Below, in pieces: positions 14,224-19,690 of a stretch of DNA of 20,905 bases. The stretch spans positions 1-20,905 of the forward strand of contig JBLMYD010000033.1 of the NCBI GenBank assembly GCA_050258095.1, in the 5' to 3' direction. The notes below the pieces were generated by a model. The model was given only the letters and a program-made list of their open reading frames with translations. It had not been told where the DNA came from and ran no database searches. The position numbers were made by a program, and so were the translations under genes. Each line of letters begins with the position of its first letter. Position 1 is the stretch's first letter. This stretch comes from VRUE01 sp050258095. GTDB lineage: Bacteria > Actinomycetota > Thermoleophilia > Solirubrobacterales > 70-9.

Positions 14224-14226
14224 CCT
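14221..14226 (+). promoter_or_regulatory. -10 element TAGCCT of the NmrA-like gene, overlapping a stop codon
   Basis: TAGCCT is followed by TACTCG and then ATC 14233. Its TAG is the stop codon of the preceding gene. Confidence 0.45.
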
Positions 14227-14232
14227 TACTCG

Positions 14233-15141
14233 ATCCCCCTCGACGTTCTCATCGCCGGCGCCACGGGCTTCGTCGGACGTCGCCTGGTCGGGAGGCTGGG
14301 GGACGGGGGCTCCGTTCGCTGTCTCGTCCGCGATCCCGCCGGGGCGAGCGGGCTGGAGCGGCTCGGCGTCACGGTTCACGTCGGCGACGTCACCGACGAG
14401 GCCTCGCTCGCCGGGGCGGGTGCGGGCGTCGACGTCGCCTACTACCTGGTCCACGCGATGGCGGGCGGCGCCGGGTTCGCGGAGCGGGAGCGGGAGGGCG
14501 CGCGCAACTTCGCCCGCATGGCGAAGCGGGAGGGGGTGGGGCGCGTCGTCTACCTCGGCGGGCTCGGCGACGAGAGCGCCTCCGAGCACCTGCGCAGCCG
14601 CCACGAGACCGCCGAGGTGCTGGCCGCGGAGGGGCCGCCACTCACCTACTTCCGCGCGGCGATGGTGGTCGGCGTCGGGAGCGAGTCCTTCCGCACCCTG
14701 CGCTACCTGGTCGACCGGCTGCCGGTGATGGTGGCGCCGGCCTGGCTGCGGACGCTGACCCAGCCGATCGGGATCGACGCCACGATCGAGTACCTGCGGC
14801 GGGCGCCGGAGGTTGCCTCATCGGCTGGGCGGGAGGTGCAGATCGGCGGCCCCGACATCCTCTCCTACGGCGAGATGCTCGACCGGATGGCGGCGGCGAT
14901 GGGCAGGCGGCCGCCGCTCAAGGTCCCGGTCCCGTTGCTCACCCCCTGGCTCTCGTCGTTGTGGCTGGGGCTGGTCACCCCGGTCGACACGCGGGTGGCG
15001 CGGCCGCTGGTCGAGGGCCTGACCACGGCGACCGTGGTCACCGACCCCTCGGGGGCGGCGCCGTTCGGGGTCTCGCCGGAGCCGTTCGACGAGACGCTGC
15101 GGCGCGCGCTCGCCGAGGAGGGAGAGGCCCGGCTAGCCTGA
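14233..15141 (+). CDS. NmrA/SDR-type NAD(P)-binding protein, apparent ATC start
   Basis: 302 residues of an atypical short-chain dehydrogenase. The Rossmann signature GATGFVG (9-15) lies right at the N-terminus after PLDVLIA, followed by RRLVGRL and a HVGDVTD block. YLGGLGDE and HLRSRHETAEVLAAEGPPL match the NmrA-like 'NAD(P)H-binding' families. The open frame begins after TAG 14221-14223 with CCT-TAC-TCG-ATC. No ATG, GTG or TTG precedes the Rossmann motif; the first, ATG 14458, would delete it. ATC 14233 stands 6 nt after TAGCCT, the geometry of leaderless starts here, so ATC is the likely start. The role could be a sugar-nucleotide or quinone-linked oxidoreductase, or a redox sensor. Confidence 0.8.
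   Translation: MPLDVLIAGATGFVGRRLVGRLGDGGSVRCLVRDPAGASGLERLGVTVHVGDVTDEASLAGAGAGVDVAYYLVHAMAGGAGFAEREREGARNFARMAKREGVGRVVYLGGLGDESASEHLRSRHETAEVLAAEGPPLTYFRAAMVVGVGSESFRTLRYLVDRLPVMVAPAWLRTLTQPIGIDATIEYLRRAPEVASSAGREVQIGGPDILSYGEMLDRMAAAMGRRPPLKVPVPLLTPWLSSLWLGLVTPVDTRVARPLVEGLTTATVVTDPSGAAPFGVSPEPFDETLRRALAEEGEARLA
15134..15139 (+). promoter_or_regulatory. -10 element TAGCCT of the glutamine amidotransferase gene
   Basis: TAGCCT overlaps the TGA stop of the preceding gene and lies 8 nt before GTG 15148. Confidence 0.4.
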
Positions 15142-15147
15142 GTCGTC

Positions 15148-15903
15148 GTGAGCACGGGCGAGCGACCGATCCTGCTGGCGATCCAGCACGTGCCGTGGGA
15201 GGGGCCGCACCGGATACTCGATGCGTGCGCCGGGATCGACGTGCGCACGGTCAAACCGCTGGCGGGTCAGGAGCTGCCCGGCCACGACGAGGTCGCGGGT
15301 GCGGTGGTGATGGGCGGACCGATGAGCGTCGGCGAAGTGGGCCGACACCTCGAGCTGGGGGAGGAGCGCGAGTGGATTGCCGCGGCGCTGAAGCGCGAGA
15401 TGCCCCTGCTCGGGATCTGCCTCGGGGCGCAGCTGATCGCGAGTGCGCTGGGTGCGGAGGTGAGGCCGGGGGAGGGGCCGGAGCTGGGCTACGCGCCGGT
15501 CGAGATCCTGGATCCCGGTGATCCGATCCTCGGCGCCCTCGCCCCAAGCACGACCGTCCTGCACTGGCACGGCGAAGCCTTCGACCTGCCCGCGGGCGCG
15601 ACGCATCTCGCTCGCTCGCAGCGGACCGAGGTTCAGGCCTTCCGCCGCGGCAACGCCTGGGGCGTGCTGTTCCACCCCGAGTCCGACCTTGCTTTGCTCG
15701 AGGCCTGGCTCGCCGTGCCCGAGATGGTCCGCGAAGCGCGCCGGGCTCTGGGCGACGCCGGAGCAGCCGCCCTGCCAGCCCAAGCCGAAGCCGCCGAAGC
15801 GGACTTGATCGACCGCACGACCCCCGGACTGCGCGCCTTCGCCGACCTGGTCAGAGCCAACCGTCGCTCGACTGAGCCCCCGGCTCGCCCCGTCGCCCGC
15901 TAG
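15148..15903 (+). CDS. Class I glutamine amidotransferase domain protein
   Basis: 251 residues. The triad of class I (GATase1) enzymes is visible: Cys91 in LLGICLGAQLIA, and His176 and Glu178 in GVLFHPESD. The oxyanion block GAVVMGGPMSVGE lies at 51-63 and LHWHGEAFDLPAGA before the histidine. Stand-alone proteins of this GMP-synthase-like group release ammonia from glutamine for, or hydrolyse gamma-glutamyl bonds in, a partner substrate that is not known. No synthetase domain is fused. Start GTG 15148 lies 6 nt after the NmrA-like gene's stop. Its TAG stop doubles as the start of the tRNA-His -10 hexamer. Confidence 0.9.
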   Translation: MSTGERPILLAIQHVPWEGPHRILDACAGIDVRTVKPLAGQELPGHDEVAGAVVMGGPMSVGEVGRHLELGEEREWIAAALKREMPLLGICLGAQLIASALGAEVRPGEGPELGYAPVEILDPGDPILGALAPSTTVLHWHGEAFDLPAGATHLARSQRTEVQAFRRGNAWGVLFHPESDLALLEAWLAVPEMVREARRALGDAGAAALPAQAEAAEADLIDRTTPGLRAFADLVRANRRSTEPPARPVAR

Positions 15904-15906
15904 ATT
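15901..15906 (+). promoter_or_regulatory. -10 element TAGATT of tRNA-His
   Basis: TAGATT begins with the stop codon of the amidotransferase gene and lies 13 nt before the mature tRNA. Confidence 0.45.
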
Positions 15907-15919
15907 GAGAGGCGGCGCG

Positions 15920-15992
15920 GTGGATGTAGCTCAGCTGGTAGAGCTCCTGGTTGTGGTCCAGGCGGTCGCCGGTTCGAATCCGGTCATCCACC
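15920..15992 (+). tRNA. tRNA-His (anticodon GTG)
   Basis: Acceptor GTGGATG (15920-15926) pairs with CATCCAC (15985-15991). The D-arm is GCTCAGCTGGTAGAGC. The anticodon arm CCTGG-TTGTGGT-CCAGG carries GTG. The T-arm is GCCGG-TTCGAAT-CCGGT. The discriminator is C15992 and a G precedes the gene (15919), giving the G-1:C73 pair that defines tRNA-His. CCA is not encoded. Confidence 0.95.
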
Positions 15993-16002
15993 CCTCGTAG
16001 AA

Positions 16003-16020
16003 GTGCCTGCAAATCGGCAC
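16003..16020 (+). terminator. Weak hairpin after tRNA-His
   Basis: GTGCC (16003-16007) pairs with GGCAC (16016-16020) around an 8-nt loop, 11 nt past the tRNA. There is no T-run, so the terminator role is uncertain. Confidence 0.25.
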
Positions 16021-16064
16021 CTTGGCTCTCGCCGGGCAGTTTTGAACCGGACCCGATTTCGCGT

Positions 16065-16094
16065 TCTCATTCTGGCACTAGTGCCAGAATGAGA
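16065..16094. promoter_or_regulatory. 30-bp perfect palindrome
   Basis: TCTCATTCTGGCACT (16065-16079) is followed at once by its exact complement (16080-16094). It is less GC-rich than its surroundings, lies 73 nt past tRNA-His and about 65 nt upstream of a possible -10 (TAAGTT, 16160-16165). It could be a dimer-binding operator, a recombination site or a hairpin. Confidence 0.65.
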
Positions 16095-16183
16095 GCCGAT
16101 ATACGCCGATCCGCGGCGATTTCGGGCTATTCCGACTCGCTTTCGCGGCGTGCCGGAGCTAAGTTCGCGGACCGAAAAAGCAA

Positions 16184-16321
16184 GTGCCCCGGCGGCGCTG
16201 AGAACGCCCCGGGGCCGGCACCGAAGCCATAACTTCGATGCAAGCGAAAAGCTACTCGCCGAAGTCCTTCGGCGAGGCATCGCAGCGGCCTTCGGTGCCC
16301 TACCCGAGAGGAGGGGCACCG
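16184..16321 (+). ncRNA. Candidate structured leader RNA upstream of the 137-aa gene
   Basis: Three long stems fill 138 nt. Stem A: GTGCC (16184-16188) with GGCAC (16217-16221), continuing inward as CCGG and GGCG blocks paired with CCGG and CGCC. Stem B: CGATGC (16236-16241) with GCATCG (16277-16282), enclosing TCGCCGAA (16256-16263) with TTCGGCGA (16268-16275). Stem C: CGGTGCCC (16293-16300) with GGGCACCG (16314-16321). Stem C pairs the first base of the start codon GTG 16321 and places GAGAGGAGG in its loop and arm, so folding could control initiation. The region is also open in the downstream frame, so an N-terminal coding extension is the alternative. Confidence 0.4.
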
Positions 16322-16734
16322 TGCCCGAGACAAAGATCACCATCGACCGCCGCCAACGCGCCGGCCTCTACGAACTCATCCGCAACCACCTCTACGGCGT
16401 CGATGACTTCTGGATCGCGTTCTCGCGAAGCAGGGACTACGCCACCGCAGAGCGGCTCGCCATCGAGTTCGGCGAAGACTTCCGTCTGCTGGCCGACATC
16501 GGCTGGGCCGCCGATGACGGCCGCGAGAGCTTCGAGCTGACCATGCCACCCCACGACCTGATGGAAACCCTGAGGCGCCTGCGCGGCGAGGCCGAGCAAG
16601 TCCTCACCGGGTCGAGGACCGAGCGCGAGGCCGCCAGAGAAGATGAGAGGACGAACGAGCGCTTCCGCGCCGGGCGCGACGCCTGCGAGGCGCTGCTCGC
16701 CGGCCTCGATCCCCGCGGGAGCGGGTCGGCATGA
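16321..16734 (+). CDS. Conserved protein of unknown function (137 aa)
   Basis: The protein from GTG 16321 begins VPETKITIDRRQRAGLYEL and continues with a helical region (FWIAFSRSRDYATAERLAIE, FGEDFRLLADIGW). A block ELTMPPHDLMETLRRLRGEA follows, and then a charged tail. It is soluble and mostly helical, with no catalytic motif I recognise. The start was chosen because AGAGGAGG ends 6 nt upstream, one of the few good Shine-Dalgarno sites in the window; the in-frame extension to 16150 is a run of low-complexity, structured sequence. Its last four bases (ATGA) overlap the start of the winged-helix gene, so the two are coupled. Function unknown. Confidence 0.65.
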   Translation: MPETKITIDRRQRAGLYELIRNHLYGVDDFWIAFSRSRDYATAERLAIEFGEDFRLLADIGWAADDGRESFELTMPPHDLMETLRRLRGEAEQVLTGSRTEREAAREDERTNERFRAGRDACEALLAGLDPRGSGSA

Positions 16735-16970
16735 GCGCCCCCAAGGCAAAGAAACGCCTTCGCCCCGGCGAGCTCGACGGCCTCGTCCTCGCCTACATGC
16801 GCAAGCACCCAGGCGACGCCCCATTTACCGCCCCCGCGATCGGCAAGGGCATCGGCCGCTCCTCGGGTGCCGTCGCCAACTGCCTCGCCCGACTGGCGAA
16901 GGACAAGAAGCTGCGCCAGGCCAAGCGTAAGCCGCGCGCCTACGCGCTCACCGAGACGAAGTCGAAATGA
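16731..16970 (+). CDS. Small winged-helix DNA-binding protein
   Basis: 79 residues. After a basic head (KAKKRLRPGELDGLVLAYM) comes a MarR/IclR-like helix-turn-helix: FTAPAIGKGIGRSSGAVANC, then LARLAKDKKLRQAKRKPRAY forming the wing. It is one isolated DNA-binding domain with no ligand domain. It overlaps the upstream gene by four bases (ATGA), so they probably act together. It is a plausible regulator of itself or of the XRE genes downstream. Confidence 0.7.
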   Translation: MSAPKAKKRLRPGELDGLVLAYMRKHPGDAPFTAPAIGKGIGRSSGAVANCLARLAKDKKLRQAKRKPRAYALTETKSK

Positions 16971-16984
16971 GCGGACCACCGATG

Positions 16985-17085
16985 CCTGCGGCCTGTCGAG
17001 GGCCGAGGTGTAGGCCACAGGGAGGTACGGGGCGCCCGCTCGTCGGGTGCCCCGATTCCTGCCTCGGCCCTCGACAGGCCGCAGG
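16985..17085. repeat. 101-bp nested inverted repeat
   Basis: Outer arms of 24 bp are exact complements (16985-17008, starting CCTGCGGCCTGTC; 17062-17085, ending GACAGGCCGCAGG). Nested inside are 11-bp arms CGGGGCGCCCG (17028-17038) and CGGGTGCCCCG (17044-17054) with one G-T mismatch and a 5-nt loop. It occupies nearly the whole gap between the winged-helix gene and the XRE gene. It could be a terminator, a structured RNA, a regulator site or a small non-autonomous element. Confidence 0.75.
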
Positions 17086-17106
17086 AGCGCAGTGGAGGCA
17101 GTCGCG

Positions 17107-17259
17107 ATGAGACGACGCCTGCCGACCTCCGCCCCGCCCACGCCGGAGATGAAGCTTCGCTTCGGCCAGAACCTGGCCCGTTGCCGCGCGGGCGCCGGCA
17201 TCTCCCAGGAGGAGCTGAGCTTCCGCGCTTCGATCCATCGCACCGAGGTGAGCCTGCTG
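17107..17259 (+). pseudogene. XRE-family regulator, 5' part, split by an IS element
   Basis: From ATG 17107 (GGAGG about 9 nt upstream) the frame encodes 51 residues with the first half of an XRE helix-turn-helix: LRFGQNLARCRAGAGISQEE and then LSFRASIHRTEVSLL. At 17260 it runs into the insertion element. The missing half begins in frame at 18810 with ERGERMPRVDTALRIAGSL. Joined, they give a normal 122-residue regulator with the continuous recognition segment RTEVSLLERGERMPRV. The gene is therefore inactive unless the element leaves precisely. Confidence 0.85.
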
Positions 17260-17283
17260 ATATGGAGAGCCGTTTGTCAATCC

Positions 17284-17525
17284 GGCAGGCCGAAGTCGTC
17301 GCCCTGGGAGCGATGGTTGCTGCCTGCCCCCCGAAGCTCCCGGGGCGCCACGGGTCAAAGAAGACCAGCTCAGTCGACTGCCGTCGTCAGGCTGATATGC
17401 GAGGGCTGGCTACCTCATGACCATTGTTCGTCGCAGACCCGCCGTCTAGAACCGGGCACCACCGCCGAGCGGTTGCCCAAGCAAACTCCGCAGGTCTCGG
17501 CGCAACGAATCCGGCCTTCGTTTGC
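17284..17525 (-). ncRNA. Candidate bridge RNA region of the IS element
   Basis: The non-coding end downstream of the transposase is rich in pairing. GGCAGGC (17284-17290) pairs with GCCTGCC (17322-17328), interleaved with CCCTGGGAGC (17302-17311) pairing with GCTCCCGGGG (17336-17345), a pseudoknot-like order. GGGCA/TGCCC plus ACCGC/GCGGT form a stem at 17454-17478. GCAAAC (17481-17486) pairs with GTTTGC (17520-17525). IS110-family elements encode a bridge RNA in a non-coding end, and in the IS1111 group it lies after the transposase. The strand is inferred from the transposase. Confidence 0.45.
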
Positions 17526-17573
17526 CGTGGCGCCCCGGCAGCGCCGGAGGCGCATCTGGTGGCCCTGCTCGCG

Positions 17574-18668
17574 CTACTCGATAACCGCCGCCTCCCAGAG
17601 GAAGCAGGCGAGCTCGCGGGCGCAGGCGACGACGACCTTGCCGCCGGGCTTGCCGCGGCGGTTGCGCAGGTGCACCCAGCGGGAGTGCAGCCGGCGCTGC
17701 GCCCGCCAGGCGACCTCGCAGACCCGGGGGTCCTGGCCCTCCTGGCGCAGGCGCAGCTCGGTGCCGACTTTGGGCTGGCGCCCGGAGTGCTGGGCCACCT
17801 CGATCAAGAGACGTCGGGCATGGGTTGGACCGGCCTTGGTGATCGATCCCTGGCGACGGCGCTCGTCTGTGGTCCGCTCCGAGGGAGTGATGCCGAGGTA
17901 GCCGGCGAGCTGGCCGGGCTTGGCGAAGCGCCGCAGGTCGCCGATCTCCGCGCTCAGCCCCGCCGCCGAGAGAGTGTCGATGCCGCGAAAGCAGCGCAGG
18001 CGGGCGATCTGCTCGGCGAAGGGGCCGCTCGCCGCCAGCTCGGCGATCGTCGCCTCGAGCACGGTGGCGCGCTGATTGAGGGAGTGCAGCGCCCCCAGGT
18101 AGTCGAGCAGGGTCGTCTGCGCGGCGCGGTCCTCGAAGCGGATCTGCCCCAGCCAGTCGTGATGGCGCTGGGTCCAGTTGTGACCGGGGCCGGGATAGCG
18201 CAGGCCCTGGCGCAAGAGCAACGTCAAGATGCGGTGGCGAGCGCGCATGCGATCCCCGCGCAGGTCCTCGCGGCAGCGGATCAGGTCTCGGAAGTGCTCC
18301 TCTTCGACGCTCGGCACCCGGACGAAGCGCAGCTCGCCGGCGGCGAGCAGGCGGGCGAGGCGCTCGGCGTCGCGGCGGTCGGTCTTCACCCGGTCCGCTG
18401 GCGCTCTTGGGATCAAGCCGGGGGCGATGACGCGGACGTCCAACCCGCGCTCCTTGCCGACGCGCGAGAGGCCGAAACCGGTCGGCCCCGCCTCATAAGC
18501 GGCGACGGTTCCCTCGCCGAGTTCCTCCAGGAAGGGCAACACGCCCTCGGGCGGGCCCTCGATGCGACATCGCCTCACCTCGCCCGAGCTGACGTCAAGG
18601 GCACAGAGGTGGGTCTGGTTGGCGTGGACATCAAGGCCCACGCGATAGAGGGACGTAGTGTTGGTCAC
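17574..18668 (-). CDS. IS110-family (IS1111 group) DEDD transposase
   Basis: 364 residues. The N-terminal RuvC-like DEDD domain shows Asp13 in YRVGLDVHANQTHL, Glu59 in AAYEAGPTGFGL, and Asp97/Asp100 in VKTDRRDAERLARLL. The C-terminal transposase_20 domain contains FRGIDTLSAAGLSAEIGDL and, further on, QLAGYLGITPSERTTDE followed by QGSITKAGPTHARRLLIEVA. These recombinases work with a bridge RNA to join donor and target DNA. Start GTG 18668 (VTNTTSLYRVG) is preferred over an in-frame start at 18710, which adds unconserved residues. No frameshift or internal stop is seen, so the element may be active. Confidence 0.93.
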   Translation of the reverse strand: MTNTTSLYRVGLDVHANQTHLCALDVSSGEVRRCRIEGPPEGVLPFLEELGEGTVAAYEAGPTGFGLSRVGKERGLDVRVIAPGLIPRAPADRVKTDRRDAERLARLLAAGELRFVRVPSVEEEHFRDLIRCREDLRGDRMRARHRILTLLLRQGLRYPGPGHNWTQRHHDWLGQIRFEDRAAQTTLLDYLGALHSLNQRATVLEATIAELAASGPFAEQIARLRCFRGIDTLSAAGLSAEIGDLRRFAKPGQLAGYLGITPSERTTDERRRQGSITKAGPTHARRLLIEVAQHSGRQPKVGTELRLRQEGQDPRVCEVAWRAQRRLHSRWVHLRNRRGKPGGKVVVACARELACFLWEAAVIE

Positions 18669-18809
18669 GGTCGGCGCCTCCCAAAGTTGGGGTGTCGGCC
18701 GCAGGCCCATCCTGCGGCTCAGTCCCCGCAGTGCTTTGCGCGGGGTGCCGGCCCTTCTACCCGCGCCCGAGGACGGCGGGCCGCGACGGGCGGCTCTCCA
18801 TATGTGCTG

Positions 18810-19025
18810 GAGCGCGGGGAGCGCATGCCGCGCGTCGACACCGCGTTGCGGATCGCCGGCAGCCTCGGTGTCCCGCTTGACGATCTCACCGCCGGGCTGG
18901 AGTGGCGGCCTGGCTATGAGATCGTCGTGCCCGGGGCGTGGGAGGCAGTCGAGCCGGGCACTCAGGCAGCGGAGGCCCAGGCACCCGGCCCCGCCGAGGT
19001 CGGGTCCGCGAACGGCTCCCGATGA
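18810..19025 (+). pseudogene. XRE-family regulator, 3' part, beyond the IS element
   Basis: 71 codons from GAG 18810 to TGA 19023-19025, continuing the frame left at 17259: ERGERMPRVDTALRIAGSL, then VPLDDLTAGLEWRPGYEIV and an Ala/Pro-rich tail. The LEWRPG block is shared with the next regulator (VTWRPG). A long open frame through the IS in this direction is an antisense artefact. Its stop overlaps the start of the next gene (ATGA). Confidence 0.85.
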
Positions 19026-19345
19026 CGGCTGGATCGCGCTCCAAGGACCCGTTCCCCTTCAAGGCGCTGGCACGCTTCGCCGACAACCTCTATCGCGCTC
19101 GCGAGCAGGCCGGCCTCGACCAGAAGGAGGCTGCCAAACGCGCCGCTCTTCCCCGCTCGCGCCTCGACAAGATCGAGGGCGGCGAACACGTCCCCGGCCT
19201 CGATGTCCTGATCCGCCTCGCGGGCGCCTACTCGACCTCGGTCGGCGATCTCGTCGACGGCGTGACCTGGAGGCCGGGCTGGGTCGAGTATTCCGGGCCG
19301 GCCGAGTACCTGGTCTCAAGCGATGAGCACCGGCCAGCAACGTAA
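19022..19345 (+). CDS. XRE-family helix-turn-helix regulator
   Basis: 107 residues. The helix-turn-helix reads FADNLYRAREQAGLDQKEAA, then KRAALPRSRLDKIEGGEHVP and LDVLIRLAGAYSTSVGDLVD. It is followed by VTWRPGWVEYSGPAEYLV, like the LEWRPGYEIV tail of the disrupted upstream regulator. The ATG overlaps the upstream TGA, so before the insertion the two were a coupled pair. They may have formed a heterodimer or antagonistic regulators. With the first gene broken, this one probably depends on a promoter in or after the IS. The target is unknown. Confidence 0.8.
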   Translation: MTAGSRSKDPFPFKALARFADNLYRAREQAGLDQKEAAKRAALPRSRLDKIEGGEHVPGLDVLIRLAGAYSTSVGDLVDGVTWRPGWVEYSGPAEYLVSSDEHRPAT

Positions 19346-19690
19346 CCCGACAGCTTCCCGGTCGCGAGGGTCGAGGAAGGGCGAGCGATCTATTTGCCCA
19401 GTCCTGGACTCTCGCCATCGTCGAGATGGAATACGACCCCGGCTATAGCGTCGAGTTCGATTTCGACACCCCGATTGACTCATCCGTTTTCCCGGGCTAT
19501 CGCCCTTAAGTCGAGAAGTCCTAGGAGAAATGCCTGCAGATCCATGGTGGAACTATTTCCACCGACGAATGCCTGTGATCCCTAGAACTAGAGATTCTTG
19601 GAGCAACCCTTTACAGACGACTACCTCACCCTTAGGGTGCTCGCTGAATACCGCGAGACGTCTGGCGGCATACACGAGAAAGGGAAGGCA
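19346..19690 (+). other. Intergenic region before the TIG/YD gene, no firm gene
   Basis: 345 bp with lower GC in its second half. It holds a 27-codon frame (ATG 19426 to TAA 19507-19509, MEYDPGYSVEFDFDTPIDSS) whose reading frame is open upstream to 19327 and may be a gene remnant. It also holds a 13-bp palindrome, CACCCT-T-AGGGTG (19627-19639), that could be an operator of the downstream gene. I see no RNA gene or complete protein gene that I would trust. Confidence 0.4.

Larger units (their letters stand above)
17260..18804 (-). mobile_element. IS1111-group insertion sequence (IS110 family)
   Basis: About 1545 bp between ATATGGAGAGCCG (17260-17272) and its exact complement CGGCTCTCCATAT (18791-18803). 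The similarity extends to 19 bp with three mismatches. TGCTG stands on both sides (17255-17259 and 18805-18809), either a short duplication or shared target sequence. It contains one DEDD transposase gene on the minus strand, with about 136 bp before it and 314 bp of non-coding sequence after it. Inverted repeats plus a long 3' non-coding end place it in the IS1111 group. The exact tips cannot be fixed to the base. Confidence 0.85.

Noticed and set aside
16150..16320. N-terminal extension of the 137-residue protein
   Set aside because: The sequence is explained by stem-loops, and a good ribosome binding site precedes GTG 16321.
17424..19025. 533-residue plus-strand frame across the IS element
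   Set aside because: Antisense of the transposase for most of its length; only the part after 18810 is real, as the broken XRE gene.
19323..19451. Arg/Ser-rich 42-residue frame beginning MSTGQQRNPTASRSRG overlapping the end of the second XRE gene
   Set aside because: No Shine-Dalgarno or TANNNT signal at the right place and no recognisable fold.
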